Positions 27,001-33,689 of a DNA stretch of 64,000 bases are shown piece after piece. Location of the stretch: assembly GCA_005408345.1 (NCBI GenBank), contig SEMN01000026.1, forward strand, positions 1,008,001 through 1,072,000, in the 5' to 3' direction. The translations under genes and the position numbers were made by a program. Within the stretch, counting starts at the first letter, position 1; each line of letters opens with the position of its first letter. This stretch comes from Macquaria australasica. Taxonomy: Eukaryota; Chordata; Actinopteri; Centrarchiformes; Percichthyidae. The notes below the pieces were generated by a model that saw nothing but the letters and a program-made list of their open reading frames with translations, was not told where the DNA came from and ran no database searches.

Positions 27001-28326
27001 GCCCCTGTTCCTGTTAGAAAAAATATGTATTGCTTTATAATGCCCTACACTGATGTCCCATGTAATTCTGTTACTATACTATTACTTATGATGATATTGA
27101 TGGAGAAACCTTTACCTTAACTATCAAACTTCCTTCACTGTAGACACTAAAAGCCCAGACTCGAGCTCAGCATAACAACTGGCAGAACAGACAGGGCTGC
27201 AAGACATAACATTTTATCATATCACCACAGTGTCATATTAATCAGAACAGGACATGATGAATTTCACAAGGCCAAATCCTAATACTTTTGAGCGCTGGAT
27301 TTTACGTTTAGCTTCAGCTGTTATCTCGGACTGACACTAGATGTCAGCACAGTGTGGTGGTGTTTCCTCAAAAGGAACCGAGCTGCCAATAGGTTGAAAG
27401 TCAGACCACCACTTGCTCCAGCCAATCAGAGCAACAGAGAAGTTCCACCGTTTCCTCCGTGTGTTGTTACAAATTACGTTACTTTTTTTCTAAAGGCGTC
27501 CCACATCTTAAACAAAATCCAGTTAGGACAAATCAAAAACACCAAGGACCAGACCTCAACGATTCCCCTACCAACATGTTAACAAGGTAATCAAATAAGG
27601 AGCACCTGTATCAGTTGAGATAAACCACAAAGCCGATGGATCAAACAGTAACGGTTGCAGTAACATTAACGGCTACTCGACAACTTCTACTTAAAGATGT
27701 CGCCAATTCGCCTCGACGACTTTTGTTATGTTTAGCGTCAGAAAATGCCAGAACATTAGCCATCACGTTAACGCTTCTCTTGGGCTTTCACAGCCTCGCT
27801 GACAGCTGGCAAAATTGCCACACGGCAAATTAAATGACCCATTATAAGCCGCAGCTGACCAACTTCGAGAAAGCCGACCACACCGACGGTTAACTCCCGC
27901 GGGTGACCCTAACCGCACCCGCCCCGCAGCGACTGGACGTCTACTCTGTGGCCAAGTAACGTTAGCTAGCAGGCCAATTAAAACGGCTTTAGCCATGTCT
28001 CCCTGTGTTATTAGTGCTTGGAAGAGAGAGGGAAGCCGGTCCGTCAGTGCACGCCACCCTACTGGTTCTTGTTTAGATATTAGTTCACTGATGTATGACT
28101 GAGTAACTAGCTAAAGCCACCGCTCCGTCACAGCCTCGTACCTCCTCCTCGGCACCGTCTTCCCCTCACTGGAGACATCTGTCTTGCTCCCCTGGGCTTT
28201 GCACGCCGCGGCTAAGACGTTCGAGTCGCCGTCCGCCGGTCTCTGTAAATGCCCGGCAATTATGCTCAGTCTCTGCTGTGCAGTCCGTTGCCTGTCGGAG
28301 CCGCCGCCGCCGCCGTTGGACGCCAT
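857..28326 (-). CDS. agps: Alkylglycerone-phosphate synthase (alkyl-DHAP synthase), peroxisomal; complete, 20 exons, 633 aa
   Basis: FAD flavoenzyme of the peroxisome lumen that swaps the acyl group of acyl-DHAP for a fatty alcohol, the step that creates the ether bond of plasmalogens. Coding exons, 5' to 3' on the minus strand: 28142-28326, 24255-24344, 22898-22988, 22678-22798, 22445-22519, 21386-21457, 20574-20653, 18506-18586, 17149-17274, 16725-16833, 12843-12970, 12214-12265, 10647-10723, 10447-10559, 8548-8617, 7858-7919, 6804-6893, 4957-5056, 4766-4823, 857-978. They total 1,902 nt, all introns are GT-AG and phases agree throughout. The N-terminus carries a PTS2 signal (residues 19-27), then the FAD_binding_4 domain with PYGGGTSV (209-216) and a FAD-oxidase C-terminal domain. 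Catalytic residues known from the mammalian enzyme are in place: R394, Y553 and H590-H592 correspond to human R419, Y578 and H615-H617, a constant offset of 25. The protein ends NRNLL as in mammals. The human enzyme has 658 residues; the difference is in the N-terminal presequence. Confidence 0.97.
1935..2173 (+). mobile_element. Teleost MITE copy a
   Basis: It shares GGTTCCAGTTTCTCAAATGTGAGGA and TTTGGGTTTTAGTTTGGG landmarks (quoted in part) with copies b and c, and ends GAGTTGCAGCTTTAG. It lies in agps intron 19. Boundaries approximate. Confidence 0.6.
3960..4640. promoter_or_regulatory. Candidate conserved non-coding element in agps intron 19
   Basis: This is a 680-bp stretch of balanced composition with no repeat character and no convincing frame. 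It carries several homeodomain-type cores (TATTAATCACAATTACAG near 4,049-4,066 and TGATTTAATATCGCAGCTGATT near 4,271-4,292, quoted in part) and E-box-like words. It resembles a developmental enhancer. The call rests on sequence texture only; no cross-species alignment was possible. Confidence 0.35.
4766..5056 (-). CDS. agps: agps exons 18-19: active-site tyrosine and triple histidine
   Basis: Exon 18 (4,957-5,056) encodes RVTQTYDAGACVYFYFAFNY. Its Y553 corresponds to human Y578, the tyrosine known to be needed for activity. Exon 19 (4,766-4,823) encodes EEILANGGSLSHHHG; the three histidines (590-592) correspond to human H615-H617 in the active-site loop. The two exons are separated by a 133-nt intron and the phases join correctly (0, then 1). 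All known catalytic side chains are kept, so the product should be an active enzyme. Confidence 0.94.
5560..5800. promoter_or_regulatory. Candidate enhancer with HOX/PBX-MEIS composite site in agps intron 17
   Basis: The block is complex and not repetitive. At 5,648-5,655 it contains ATCAATCA (TGATTGAT on the minus strand), the classic PBX-HOX dimer site. Two bases later comes TGACAG (5,658-5,663), the MEIS/PREP core. This spacing and pairing is the arrangement known from Hox auto-regulatory enhancers. The block ends just before a MITE begins at about 5,831. Confidence 0.4.
6058..6607. mobile_element. TTAA-flanked MITE (piggyBac-like target site) nested in the element above
   Basis: TTAA occurs at 6,058-6,061 and again at 6,604-6,607. 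Between them lie inverted ends of about 75 nt: the left end begins AGGAGAAGTC with GTCAACAAATCCTA further in, and the right end, read in reverse complement, begins AGGATGAGGC with GTCGACAAATCCCA. TTAA duplication is the hallmark of piggyBac transposition. The interior lacks a transposase. It contains a 13-bp perfect hairpin at 6,219-6,256. Confidence 0.55.
6219..6256. repeat. 13-bp perfect inverted repeat, 12-nt loop
   Basis: AGTGCCCATGTTC (6,219-6,231) pairs exactly with GAACATGGGCACT (6,244-6,256). It lies inside the TTAA-flanked element and is probably part of that element's structure. Confidence 0.85.
7341..7472. repeat. Compound microsatellite (GT)n-(GA)n
   Basis: About 57 nt of GT repeat is followed by about 75 nt of GA repeat with GTGAGA interruptions, in agps intron 16. 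The long frames running through it are translations of the repeat (Ser-Leu and His-Thr strings), not genes. Confidence 0.95.
7664..7675. repeat. Homopolymer G tract
   Basis: Run of 12 G following a CGCGC stretch in agps intron 16. Confidence 0.9.
8618..10446 (-). other. agps: agps intron 14
   Basis: Non-coding. The first 600 nt beside exon 15 are moderately complex and contain homeodomain-type words. The middle (9,280-9,800) is AT-rich filler. I see no recognisable gene or transposon. Confidence 0.6.
10724..12213 (-). other. agps: agps intron 12 with a candidate conserved block
   Basis: The part at 10,830-11,160 is complex, GC-balanced and repeat-free. It includes ATCAATCA at 11,104-11,111 (a PBX/HOX-type word) and CCAATGGG nearby, and is a candidate enhancer. 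The remainder (11,170-12,213) is AT-rich with no recognised feature. Confidence 0.4.
13732..13985 (+). mobile_element. Teleost MITE copy b (CTGCAACTAA-type ends)
   Basis: It starts near GATTTGTCGATTGACAG, passes through the family landmarks GGTTCCAGCTCCTCA and GGGTTTTGGACTGTTGG, and ends TTTTTTTAGTTGCAG. It is one of five related copies in this window (1,935-2,173; 13,732-13,985; 19,425-19,620; 28,605-28,845; 32,473-32,710). Non-autonomous; boundaries approximate. Confidence 0.65.
14174..14188 (-). promoter_or_regulatory. CTCF-like motif, minus orientation (14 of 15 consensus positions)
   Basis: The minus-strand word CCACTAGGGAGCAGC fits CCASYAGRKGGCRSY except for one G-to-A change in the core. 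It lies in agps intron 10. It is weaker than the sites at 23,985 and 33,055. Confidence 0.3.
14284..14337. repeat. Microsatellite (GA)n
   Basis: About 27 units of an uninterrupted GA repeat in agps intron 10. Confidence 0.95.
15249..15455 (+). mobile_element. tRNA-derived SINE (CORE/MIR-like body)
   Basis: The head has RNA polymerase III box A (TAGCTCAAGAGG, 15,259-15,270) and box B (GCAGTTCGATCC, 15,302-15,313) at tRNA-like spacing. The body contains GTCCTTGGGCAAGACACTGA and CCTTGTAAAGC, words also present in the vertebrate CORE-SINE/MIR body. The tail ends CCATTTACCATTTA. It sits antisense to agps in intron 10. It is too diverged outside the boxes to be a tRNA gene. Confidence 0.75.
17918..17961. 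repeat. 18-bp perfect inverted repeat with 8-nt loop
   Basis: TGAGGAGAATGTGTAGGT (17,918-17,935) pairs without mismatch with its reverse complement at 17,944-17,961 across the loop CATCAGGA. It lies in agps intron 8. The stem is short for a microRNA precursor and flanking pairing is poor. It may be a recent small inverted duplication. Confidence 0.9.
18011..18047. repeat. Microsatellite (TAA)n
   Basis: About 12 units of a TAA repeat in agps intron 8. Confidence 0.95.
19425..19620 (-). mobile_element. Teleost MITE copy e (opposite orientation, partial)
   Basis: It begins TATGGCTGAAAATAAATTATTATTTTC and continues with CAGGAGCCTGAGGTGATGTC and AGTCTAAAATCCAAAAGC. These are the reverse complement of landmarks in copies b and c. 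It lies in agps intron 7; the 3' part is truncated or diverged. Confidence 0.55.
20574..20653 (-). CDS. agps: agps exon 7: FAD-binding GGGTSV loop
   Basis: With the last codons of exon 6 (21,386-21,457) this exon builds PYGGGTSVSSALECP (residues 209-223). This is the glycine-rich loop that holds the FAD pyrophosphate in the vanillyl-alcohol-oxidase type fold. The following SLDTSQM matches the human strand closely. The segment right after the loop reads SSALEC where I recall SYGLMC in human, a local difference beside the cofactor. Confidence 0.93.
21458..22444 (-). other. agps: agps intron 5 with GC-balanced candidate regulatory block
   Basis: The tract 21,620-22,340 is complex and repeat-free. 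It includes AGCCAATCATGAAGC (a CCAAT/PBX-like word) near 21,777-21,791 and CTAATCAAG near 22,134. Overlapping open frames on both strands here match no protein I recognise. Possible conserved element. Confidence 0.35.
23985..23999 (+). promoter_or_regulatory. CTCF motif, plus orientation (15 of 15 consensus positions)
   Basis: CCACTAGGTGGCAGT matches CCASYAGRKGGCRSY at every position and lies in agps intron 2. Occupancy cannot be judged from sequence. Confidence 0.45.
25105..25345. mobile_element. Possible retroelement 3' fragment
   Basis: The words TTATCCCGAGGGAAACTGTTGTGCAGCAGTTGCAG (quoted in part: ATCCCGAGGGAAAC) resemble the start of a widespread fish retroelement tail. It is degraded and no coding part is present. 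Low certainty. Confidence 0.3.
26010..26229 (-). mobile_element. Teleost interspersed repeat (GAAACCTCAGGAAGAGCAAC family), minus orientation
   Basis: It contains GTTGCTCTTCCTGAGGTTTC, TTATCCGAATCGAAGGTCTA and an AATAAAACTGCCTTGACA tail, landmarks of a repeat often seen in teleost introns and 3' UTRs. A second copy in the other orientation is at 63,690-63,890. Class (SINE-like or LINE 3' end) not determined. Confidence 0.6.
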
Positions 28327-28510
28327 GCTGCTTCCGTGTGTGTGAAGGGAGGGAGCGGATCCATGAGCTGCTGTCAGAGGTCAGCGCAGGGAAAGTGCGC
28401 TGCGTTCACTGCCCGTCGGAAATATCACAGTCAGTCGACACGACTGACCCGAATATCGTGAAACGCCTGGCAACTGCCACGTTTGGGAGTTGGAGAGAGA
28501 GCATGTGACA
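27880..28510 (-). promoter_or_regulatory. agps: agps promoter / CpG-rich start region
   Basis: CpG density rises sharply around exon 1 (for example GCCGCCGCCGCCG at 28,301-28,313) compared with the AT-rich sequence on both sides. This is typical of a CpG-island promoter of a housekeeping gene. The exact transcription start is not visible. Confidence 0.6.
28142..28326 (-). CDS. agps: agps exon 1: start codon and peroxisomal PTS2 targeting signal
   Basis: The exon gives 61 codons plus two bases and ends at a GTACGAG donor. ATG at 28,326-28,324 opens with MASNGGGGGS. Residues 19-27, RLSIIAGHL, fit the PTS2 consensus (R/K)(L/V/I)-x5-(H/Q)(L/A), which PEX7 reads to import the enzyme into peroxisomes. 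The mammalian protein has an RL-x5-HL signal at the equivalent place, after a longer Ala/Gly-rich leader. The start is supported by the CpG-rich surroundings and by frame continuity into exon 2 (RQEIMKWNGWGY). Confidence 0.93.
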
Positions 28511-28604
28511 CGCGAAAACATAATTGTAAGATAATACAATATGATAAATCGTATAGACAGTTACTTTGGTATGTTAATGGGTATTAGGCACTGGGTCAGA
28601 TTAG

Positions 28605-28845
28605 GGATGAAACGATGTGGCAATTAATCTATTAGGAGATCAACAGATTATCTGCAACTATTTTGATAATCGAATAATCGTTAAAATCATTTTACCATTA
28701 CAAATGCCAAACATATGTTGGTTCTAGCTTCTTAAATGTAAACATTTGCTGCTTTTCTTTGTCTTACATCATAGTAGCCTAAGCTGTATAAGTTTGGGTT
28801 TTGGACTGTAGGTCGGACAAAACAAGCAATGGTGATATGGCACTT
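28605..28845 (+). mobile_element. Teleost MITE copy c
   Basis: It starts GGGATGAAACGATG, contains TTTTGATAATCGAATAATCG, GGTTCTAGCTTCTTAAATG and GGGTTTTGGACTGTAGGTCG, and matches copies b and e. It lies about 280 bp upstream of the agps start. Boundaries approximate. Confidence 0.6.
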
Positions 28846-29253
28846 TAGTAGTAATTGTGGTAGGGTTCATAATAAAAGTGTTATTATTGTATGCTTTTAT
28901 TCTCTCTCTTTGTTTGAGTTTTAAAATCAGAGAATTAAACACGCCGGCAGATACACAAATGGCATGTTCTCTTTGTTCTGAAATAGGAGCTAACGAGGAG
29001 CATCTGAATGCACCGTTTTACGCATTTCCCAGCATGCCTTGCAAAATACGACTGGTTGCATATGCTCCATTGACTGTTGAGACTGGAATTTACAGCCACT
29101 TTGCATAGTTATTACGAGATAACAAAATGAGTTCAGCCTTTCTAGTATTACTACTTGAAATATTAAAGAAGACAGGAAGTCATGCAAAAAATAGATAATA
29201 AATAATAATAAAAAATAATGCATGGGCAAAATTAGGCAATGGAAATTAACATC

Positions 29254-29277
29254 AGCTTGGCTTGGCTTGGCTTGGCT
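29254..29277. repeat. Short tandem repeat (CTTGG)n
   Basis: Four to five CTTGG units in an AT-rich setting. Confidence 0.85.
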
Positions 29278-30365
29278 CAGAATAATGCAAGGGGGTGAAC
29301 CAAAGAGGAAAAACACAGTTAATCAAACCTGTGAGCTAAATATCAGATTTAGATTTCTGCAAACTGTCTACCCCTATATATTGTATATGTGAGTACTGGC
29401 AACTTAAACCTTAGCTAGCAAAGCAATAGATTTTTTTAATTGCATTGCCTGCCACATTTAAATAACTATTTGCACTTATTAAAGCAACATCATCATAGTG
29501 TCAAAGTTCCTCGTGTGCAAGATTTGTGATGTGAGAGTAACCTGAAAAAATATGACTTCACTGTTTACGTCTCTGCCTCAGCTCCACTCAGTCATCTGAC
29601 CGGTGTGACTACTGTTTCCATATGGCACACAGCAGTGCTCTTTAAGTAATGATTTAACACAAAGTTACAGTATACGTAAATGACAAGCAACAGTATTACT
29701 ACATTAGAATACAGATTAACCTTGGTTAAATTTCTCAAAAAAAGACAGAGGCTGTGAAAAATGCTTAAAACAGAGATCATTTTTATTTGAGAAAAGTCAT
29801 TTGTGTAAACTTAAATCATGATGTAAACTTAAATGTCCAGATGTTTGAAGATTTATTTCCCACAGGTTAAAGTATTAACTCCCAAAACAAAGTTCTGTAA
29901 TGCACTGACTGCGAGCAATTAAGAGTCTAAGTGTATCACAGAACTTTATTTGGAAAGCCACAGTGCCACCTCATAGGTTTGTCCTTGTGCAGAACTATAT
30001 CCTTCTCATGACTGGGTGCTCCTTTAACCTGTAGTAAGGCACAAAAAGCAAGGGAAAACAGGACATCCACTTTGATTATGTCTTTTTTCATTGTACTGAC
30101 TTCAGTGCAAAACATATAACTACAAGAGAGAAGAGACTAGAGAGCAAGATGTAGTTAAGAGTTGAATGCTTCAGGGACTGGGCCTACAGAAAGGCATGCT
30201 GTGTGGTGGGTCCTCCCTAGAGTCACACAGGTAAAACAGGCCAGATGGAGTCTTTTTACGCATTGTCAGCTCTATACAGAAATGATTAAATGGCTAAATA
30301 TCATCTAGGCATGTGCAATAGTTGATCCTGTAGTACACCACACCAAAAATGACCCTAAAATGTAT

Positions 30366-30893
30366 TTATTCACCTTTAAGAGCTTGACCATCTGGTTGCA
30401 TAGTTTCCAGTTTTGGTGATATATTTAACTTCCTTAGGATTATTTCCCTCCTGTGCTGGTGTGTCATTGATTCTACCTGTTGAGCTTCAACAACTCTCTG
30501 AATAGAACAGGCCATGGAGAATAAGCTATTCACTACACAATGTAGGTAGATGTGATAGCTGAAGGCCAGCTGAGCTCCAGGAGTATTAAGTTCTGTCAGT
30601 TTGAAGGTAGTTAGGGCACTTGCTCCTTTAACAGCAATCAGGTGACAGCTACTTTAGAAGTGCAAAATAATGCAACAAAACAAACAGTGTCACATCGCAA
30701 TCATTATCTAGACAATGATTTACACAAGAAGTAACATGATAAAGGCAAAGTAAGTTATGCAAGTCATACTGTACCTGATATAGGTGGACGCAAGGGACCA
30801 GCTGCAATCCAACACGAGGGGCAAGTAGTCTAGATCATAAAATGCAAAAGCAGAAAGCGATCTCAGGACATTGCAGGCAATGGCTGGATTCAT
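30366..30893 (-). CDS. Candidate unrecognised two-exon gene, 133 aa (may be a fragment)
   Basis: Exon 1 (30,775-30,893) starts ATGAATCCAGCC, encodes MNPAIACNVLRSLSAFAFYD and onward, and ends at a strong CAG|GTACAG donor in phase 2. A TAG acceptor at 30,649 opens exon 2 (30,366-30,648) in the matching phase. Exon 2 then stays open for about 93 codons to TAA, with an AATAAA overlapping the stop. The product has a hydrophobic middle (LAFSYHIYLHCVVNSLF, residues 67-83) and a polar, helix-prone tail (VVEAQQVESMTHQHRREIIL, 92-111). A GTGAAT donor-like site at the end could instead lead to further exons. CpG-rich sequence lies just upstream (30,900-31,080). I do not recognise the protein. The helical start and a KLTELN word loosely recall FASTK-type proteins, but this is very weak. 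A chance open frame or pseudogene fragment is possible. Confidence 0.3.
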
Positions 30894-31090
30894 AGTGCAA
30901 ACGCCTGTTTTCACTGCGGTTGGTGTCCGTCTGCGGACTTGCAGCGCTCTGATCGAAAGGTGGCTGCCGCCGCTTTTACCTTTTCTTCCCCCAGTCCTGT
31001 GCAGTTCACTATATGCAGCTGGAAGAATGTCGACGTGGAGCTGCCAAACGTGAACGCGTGTTCATGAGCGCGCACGAAGGGGGGAGAAAA
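30894..31090 (-). promoter_or_regulatory. CpG-rich segment upstream of the candidate gene
   Basis: CpG-containing words cluster here (GCGGTTGG, CTGCGGAC, GCCGCCGC, GTCGACG, GAACGCGTG, GCGCGCACG) inside AT-rich DNA. It has the look of a small CpG promoter for a minus-strand transcript. It could also serve divergent nfe2l2-side transcription. Confidence 0.35.
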
Positions 31091-31413
31091 AAAGGCTTTT
31101 TTAGTATAATTTCACGCAGTGGCAAAGTGAGCTGCACTTTAGTGTGAGGTTCTTCACAGAGAGGTGCTACAGCCAGGACTAAGTCTGTTTTATTGCCATG
31201 ACACATTTCAAAAGCCACTTAATTACATCTCGATCCGACTTCTTACTTACGCGGAGGTGTCTGGTTCAAATATAATTAACTTAGAGGATTTTATAAGCCT
31301 TAACAACTTTCTTAAAGAGCAGTAATCTTGGATTGGCTGATAGCGAGGTTTTAAGTTACAACATTAGCAGTTAAGGGCATATCAAGATGAAATACTTGCA
31401 TATCTGTCCACCA

Positions 31414-33002
31414 GTGATGAGAGAAGTATTCAGATCCTTTATTTAAGTTACAAGCAATAAAACAATGTAAAAAATACTCTATCCTGCAGTCAAAATGTTA
31501 CTTTAGTAAAAGTACAAGAGTATGAGCAGTATACTTAAATCATCAAAAGTAAAAGTACTCATTATGGAGAATGCCTTCTTTCAGTCTATATTATTATAGT
31601 AGCCTACATTATATTATTGGATTATCATTACTGATGCATTAATGCTTAAGTAGAATTTTAATGTTGTAGTTCATCAATGTGAAGCCAATTTTAGCAACTG
31701 TATTTACTGTTGGGTTGTTTAATATATAGCACCAGTGGTGGAAGACGTATTCAGACCCAATACTTTAGTAAAAGTAGTAATACCACAGTTTAATAATACT
31801 CTAAGTAAAAGTATACAAGTAGTATACAAAAGTTATATCAGCAACTTCAACAGTTGTAAAAGCATTATTACTTTTTAATGTTGCAATGTTGGTCAAGGTG
31901 GTGCTAATTTGAACTACTTTATATACTGTTGGTTGGTTTAATCTATAACAATATTAATAAACTTATCACATGATTTGTGTGTACAATCGTAACTAGAACT
32001 ATAAGGTAGCAGAAAATGGAAAAACGTATTGATAAGTTTCAGTACAGTACTTGAACAAATATACTCAGTTACATTCAACTAACTTTATGCTAAGTGTCAC
32101 CTAAATGTAGACCAGTGGGGGAAAAGGGAGAATATTTCCATCTGAATTGTAAGTAGCATAACATGGAAATACAAGTATCCTACCTCAAAATTGTAGTGCA
32201 GTACATGAGTAAATAATAAAATGTAAATAGTAACTGTACTGTAAGTACTGTACTTATGTACAAATTTGAGGTACTTGTACTTTACTTGAGTCTTTTCTTT
32301 TCATGCTACTTCTACTCCACTGAGTTTCAAAGGGAAATATTGTACTTTTTACTTCACTACAATTAGTTGACAGCTTCAGTTACTAGTTTTAGTTTTTGCA
32401 TACAAAGCATGCAAAGAGCTTATAAAATATGATGTCTTGTTATAAATTAAACTACCCAACAGCATATACAAGTACAGCTGAAACCATTAGTCGATAAGTC
32501 AATTAGTTGATTGACAGAAAATTAATTGGAAACTATTTTGATAATCATTTAAGTCATTTTTCATGCAAAAACATTGTTGCTCAGGGTAGGTGTGATGGGC
32601 ATTTGTCACTATTTTCTGTATGTTTACAAACCAAACAATCAATCGATTGACTGAGAAAATAATCAGCAGATTAATCCATAATGAAAATAATCATTAGTTT
32701 CAGCCCTATATGAAATAATTATATAGTAAAAATTAGCTCCACCTCAACAACTACAACAGTAAAATCCTGCCTTTATATTAATCCATTAGTAATAATAATC
32801 TAATGATGTCATATATAATAGTCTAATAGTGACAGGGACCATTTCTGCATTGAGTACATTTATTTTTAACTCTTTAAGTACATTTTCCTGATTACTTACA
32901 TACTGTTACTTCAGTAACTTTTTCAATGAAGTACTTTTACTTGTAACAGAGTATTGTACAGTGTGTTATTTGTAAAGGATCTGCATACTTCCTCCACCAC
33001 TG
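31414..33002. mobile_element. Cluster of teleost CAGTGGTGGAAG-type elements with a nested MITE
   Basis: Starts resembling CAGTGGTGGAAG occur at 31,414, 31,733 and 32,112, and the matching inverted end ACTTCCTCCACCACTG closes at 33,002. The interior repeats words such as TACTTTAGTAAAAGTA and GTACTTTTTACTTCAC, as in the complete copy at 51,084-51,620. MITE copy d sits inside at 32,473-32,710, so it inserted later. No transposase is present. Individual borders are approximate. Confidence 0.6.
32473..32710. mobile_element. Teleost MITE copy d, nested
   Basis: The left part is CTGAAACCATTAGTCGATAA and the right part TAATCATTAGTTTCAG, imperfect inverted ends of the same family as copies a-c and e. 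It lies within the CAGTGGTGGAAG cluster, which dates it as the younger insertion. Confidence 0.65.
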
Positions 33003-33054
33003 TCCACGGGACATTAGGGCCCCAGGGCCTCCAGCTCCACACCGGGCACGGTAA

Positions 33055-33069
33055 CCAGCAGGGGGCGCT
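33055..33069 (+). promoter_or_regulatory. CTCF motif, plus orientation (15 of 15 consensus positions)
   Basis: CCAGCAGGGGGCGCT is a full match to CCASYAGRKGGCRSY, with the preferred AGGGGGCGC core. It lies 635 bp upstream of the nfe2l2 start codon and 53 bp beyond the transposon cluster. Confidence 0.55.
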
Positions 33070-33419
33070 ATGCACCAATCAAAACTCTTCGGATGACGGA
33101 GTTAAAATAGAAACGGTAACGTGGGGTTTTTAGTTTTATAATAACGTATCAGCTGGCTTTTAAACAGATAGAAATGTAAAACTGATGCTCAGATAAGATT
33201 TGAACCTTATATTTTAGTGACTTTAATGGGTTTCAGACTGAGGGACACCAGTGCTAGTTTGTTTTATCAGTTTAATTGATTTATAATCACTTAGCCTATA
33301 ACCATGTACGGTCATCTTTAAAGTTCATTACATCTTTCAAACGCACATGATTATATTGTGTAATGTTTTATTTGATAACCAGTGTAAGTGGATATTTGCT
33401 CTCTGCTCTCTCTGCTCTG

Positions 33420-33689
33420 CCTAGCGGGCTCCTCACGCATGCACACAGCACCTTATCGCCTCATAGGCCGGCGTGAGGGGGACGATCCCGGCGCCACAGC
33501 TCGGTAGGCAGGGCCATCATTTCCGTAATGTTCATAAGATTTAAAGGAAGCAATGTTTCCCTGTGCTCAGCTGCTGCGACGGACTCTATCGGCTTCGGCC
33601 CGCTCGCCATTTTAATCTGCCAATTTGAGGAATAACACGCACATTTATCAATCATAAGGCGTTTCTTTACGGCGAGACAGATCTCCACG
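33420..33689 (+). promoter_or_regulatory. nfe2l2: nfe2l2 promoter-proximal region / 5' UTR
   Basis: CpG-containing sequence (GGCCGGCG, CCCGGCGCC, GCTGCGACGG, CGGCCCGCTCG) leads into the start codon. The transcription start is not visible. A 35-codon upstream open frame lies at 33,528-33,635. Confidence 0.5.
33528..33635 (+). other. Upstream ORF (35 codons) in the nfe2l2 leader
   Basis: ATG at 33,528 (context GTAATGT) runs to TAA at 33,633. It ends 54 nt before the main start and is in the same register, but is closed by its stop. If the leader includes it, it would lower or condition translation of Nrf2. The product resembles no known protein. Confidence 0.4.

Larger units (their letters stand above)
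24345..28141 (-). other. agps: agps intron 1
   Basis: The intron holds a teleost interspersed repeat at 26,010-26,229 and a possible retroelement 3' fragment at 25,105-25,345. A 210-codon plus-strand frame at 24,288-24,920 overlaps antisense exon 2 and has no recognisable content. The 500 nt before exon 1 become CpG-rich, part of the agps promoter zone. Confidence 0.6.
28327..30365. other. Intergenic tract between agps and the candidate gene
   Basis: It contains MITE copy c (28,605-28,845), a short CTTGG tandem repeat at 29,254-29,277 and otherwise AT-rich DNA. The open frames here (28,857-29,108 and 28,990-29,316) overlap each other on opposite strands and show no recognisable protein. Confidence 0.6.

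Noticed and set aside
27330..27350. CTCF-like word ACACTAGATGTCAGC
   Set aside because: The core GG is broken (GTC instead of GGC), so binding is unlikely.
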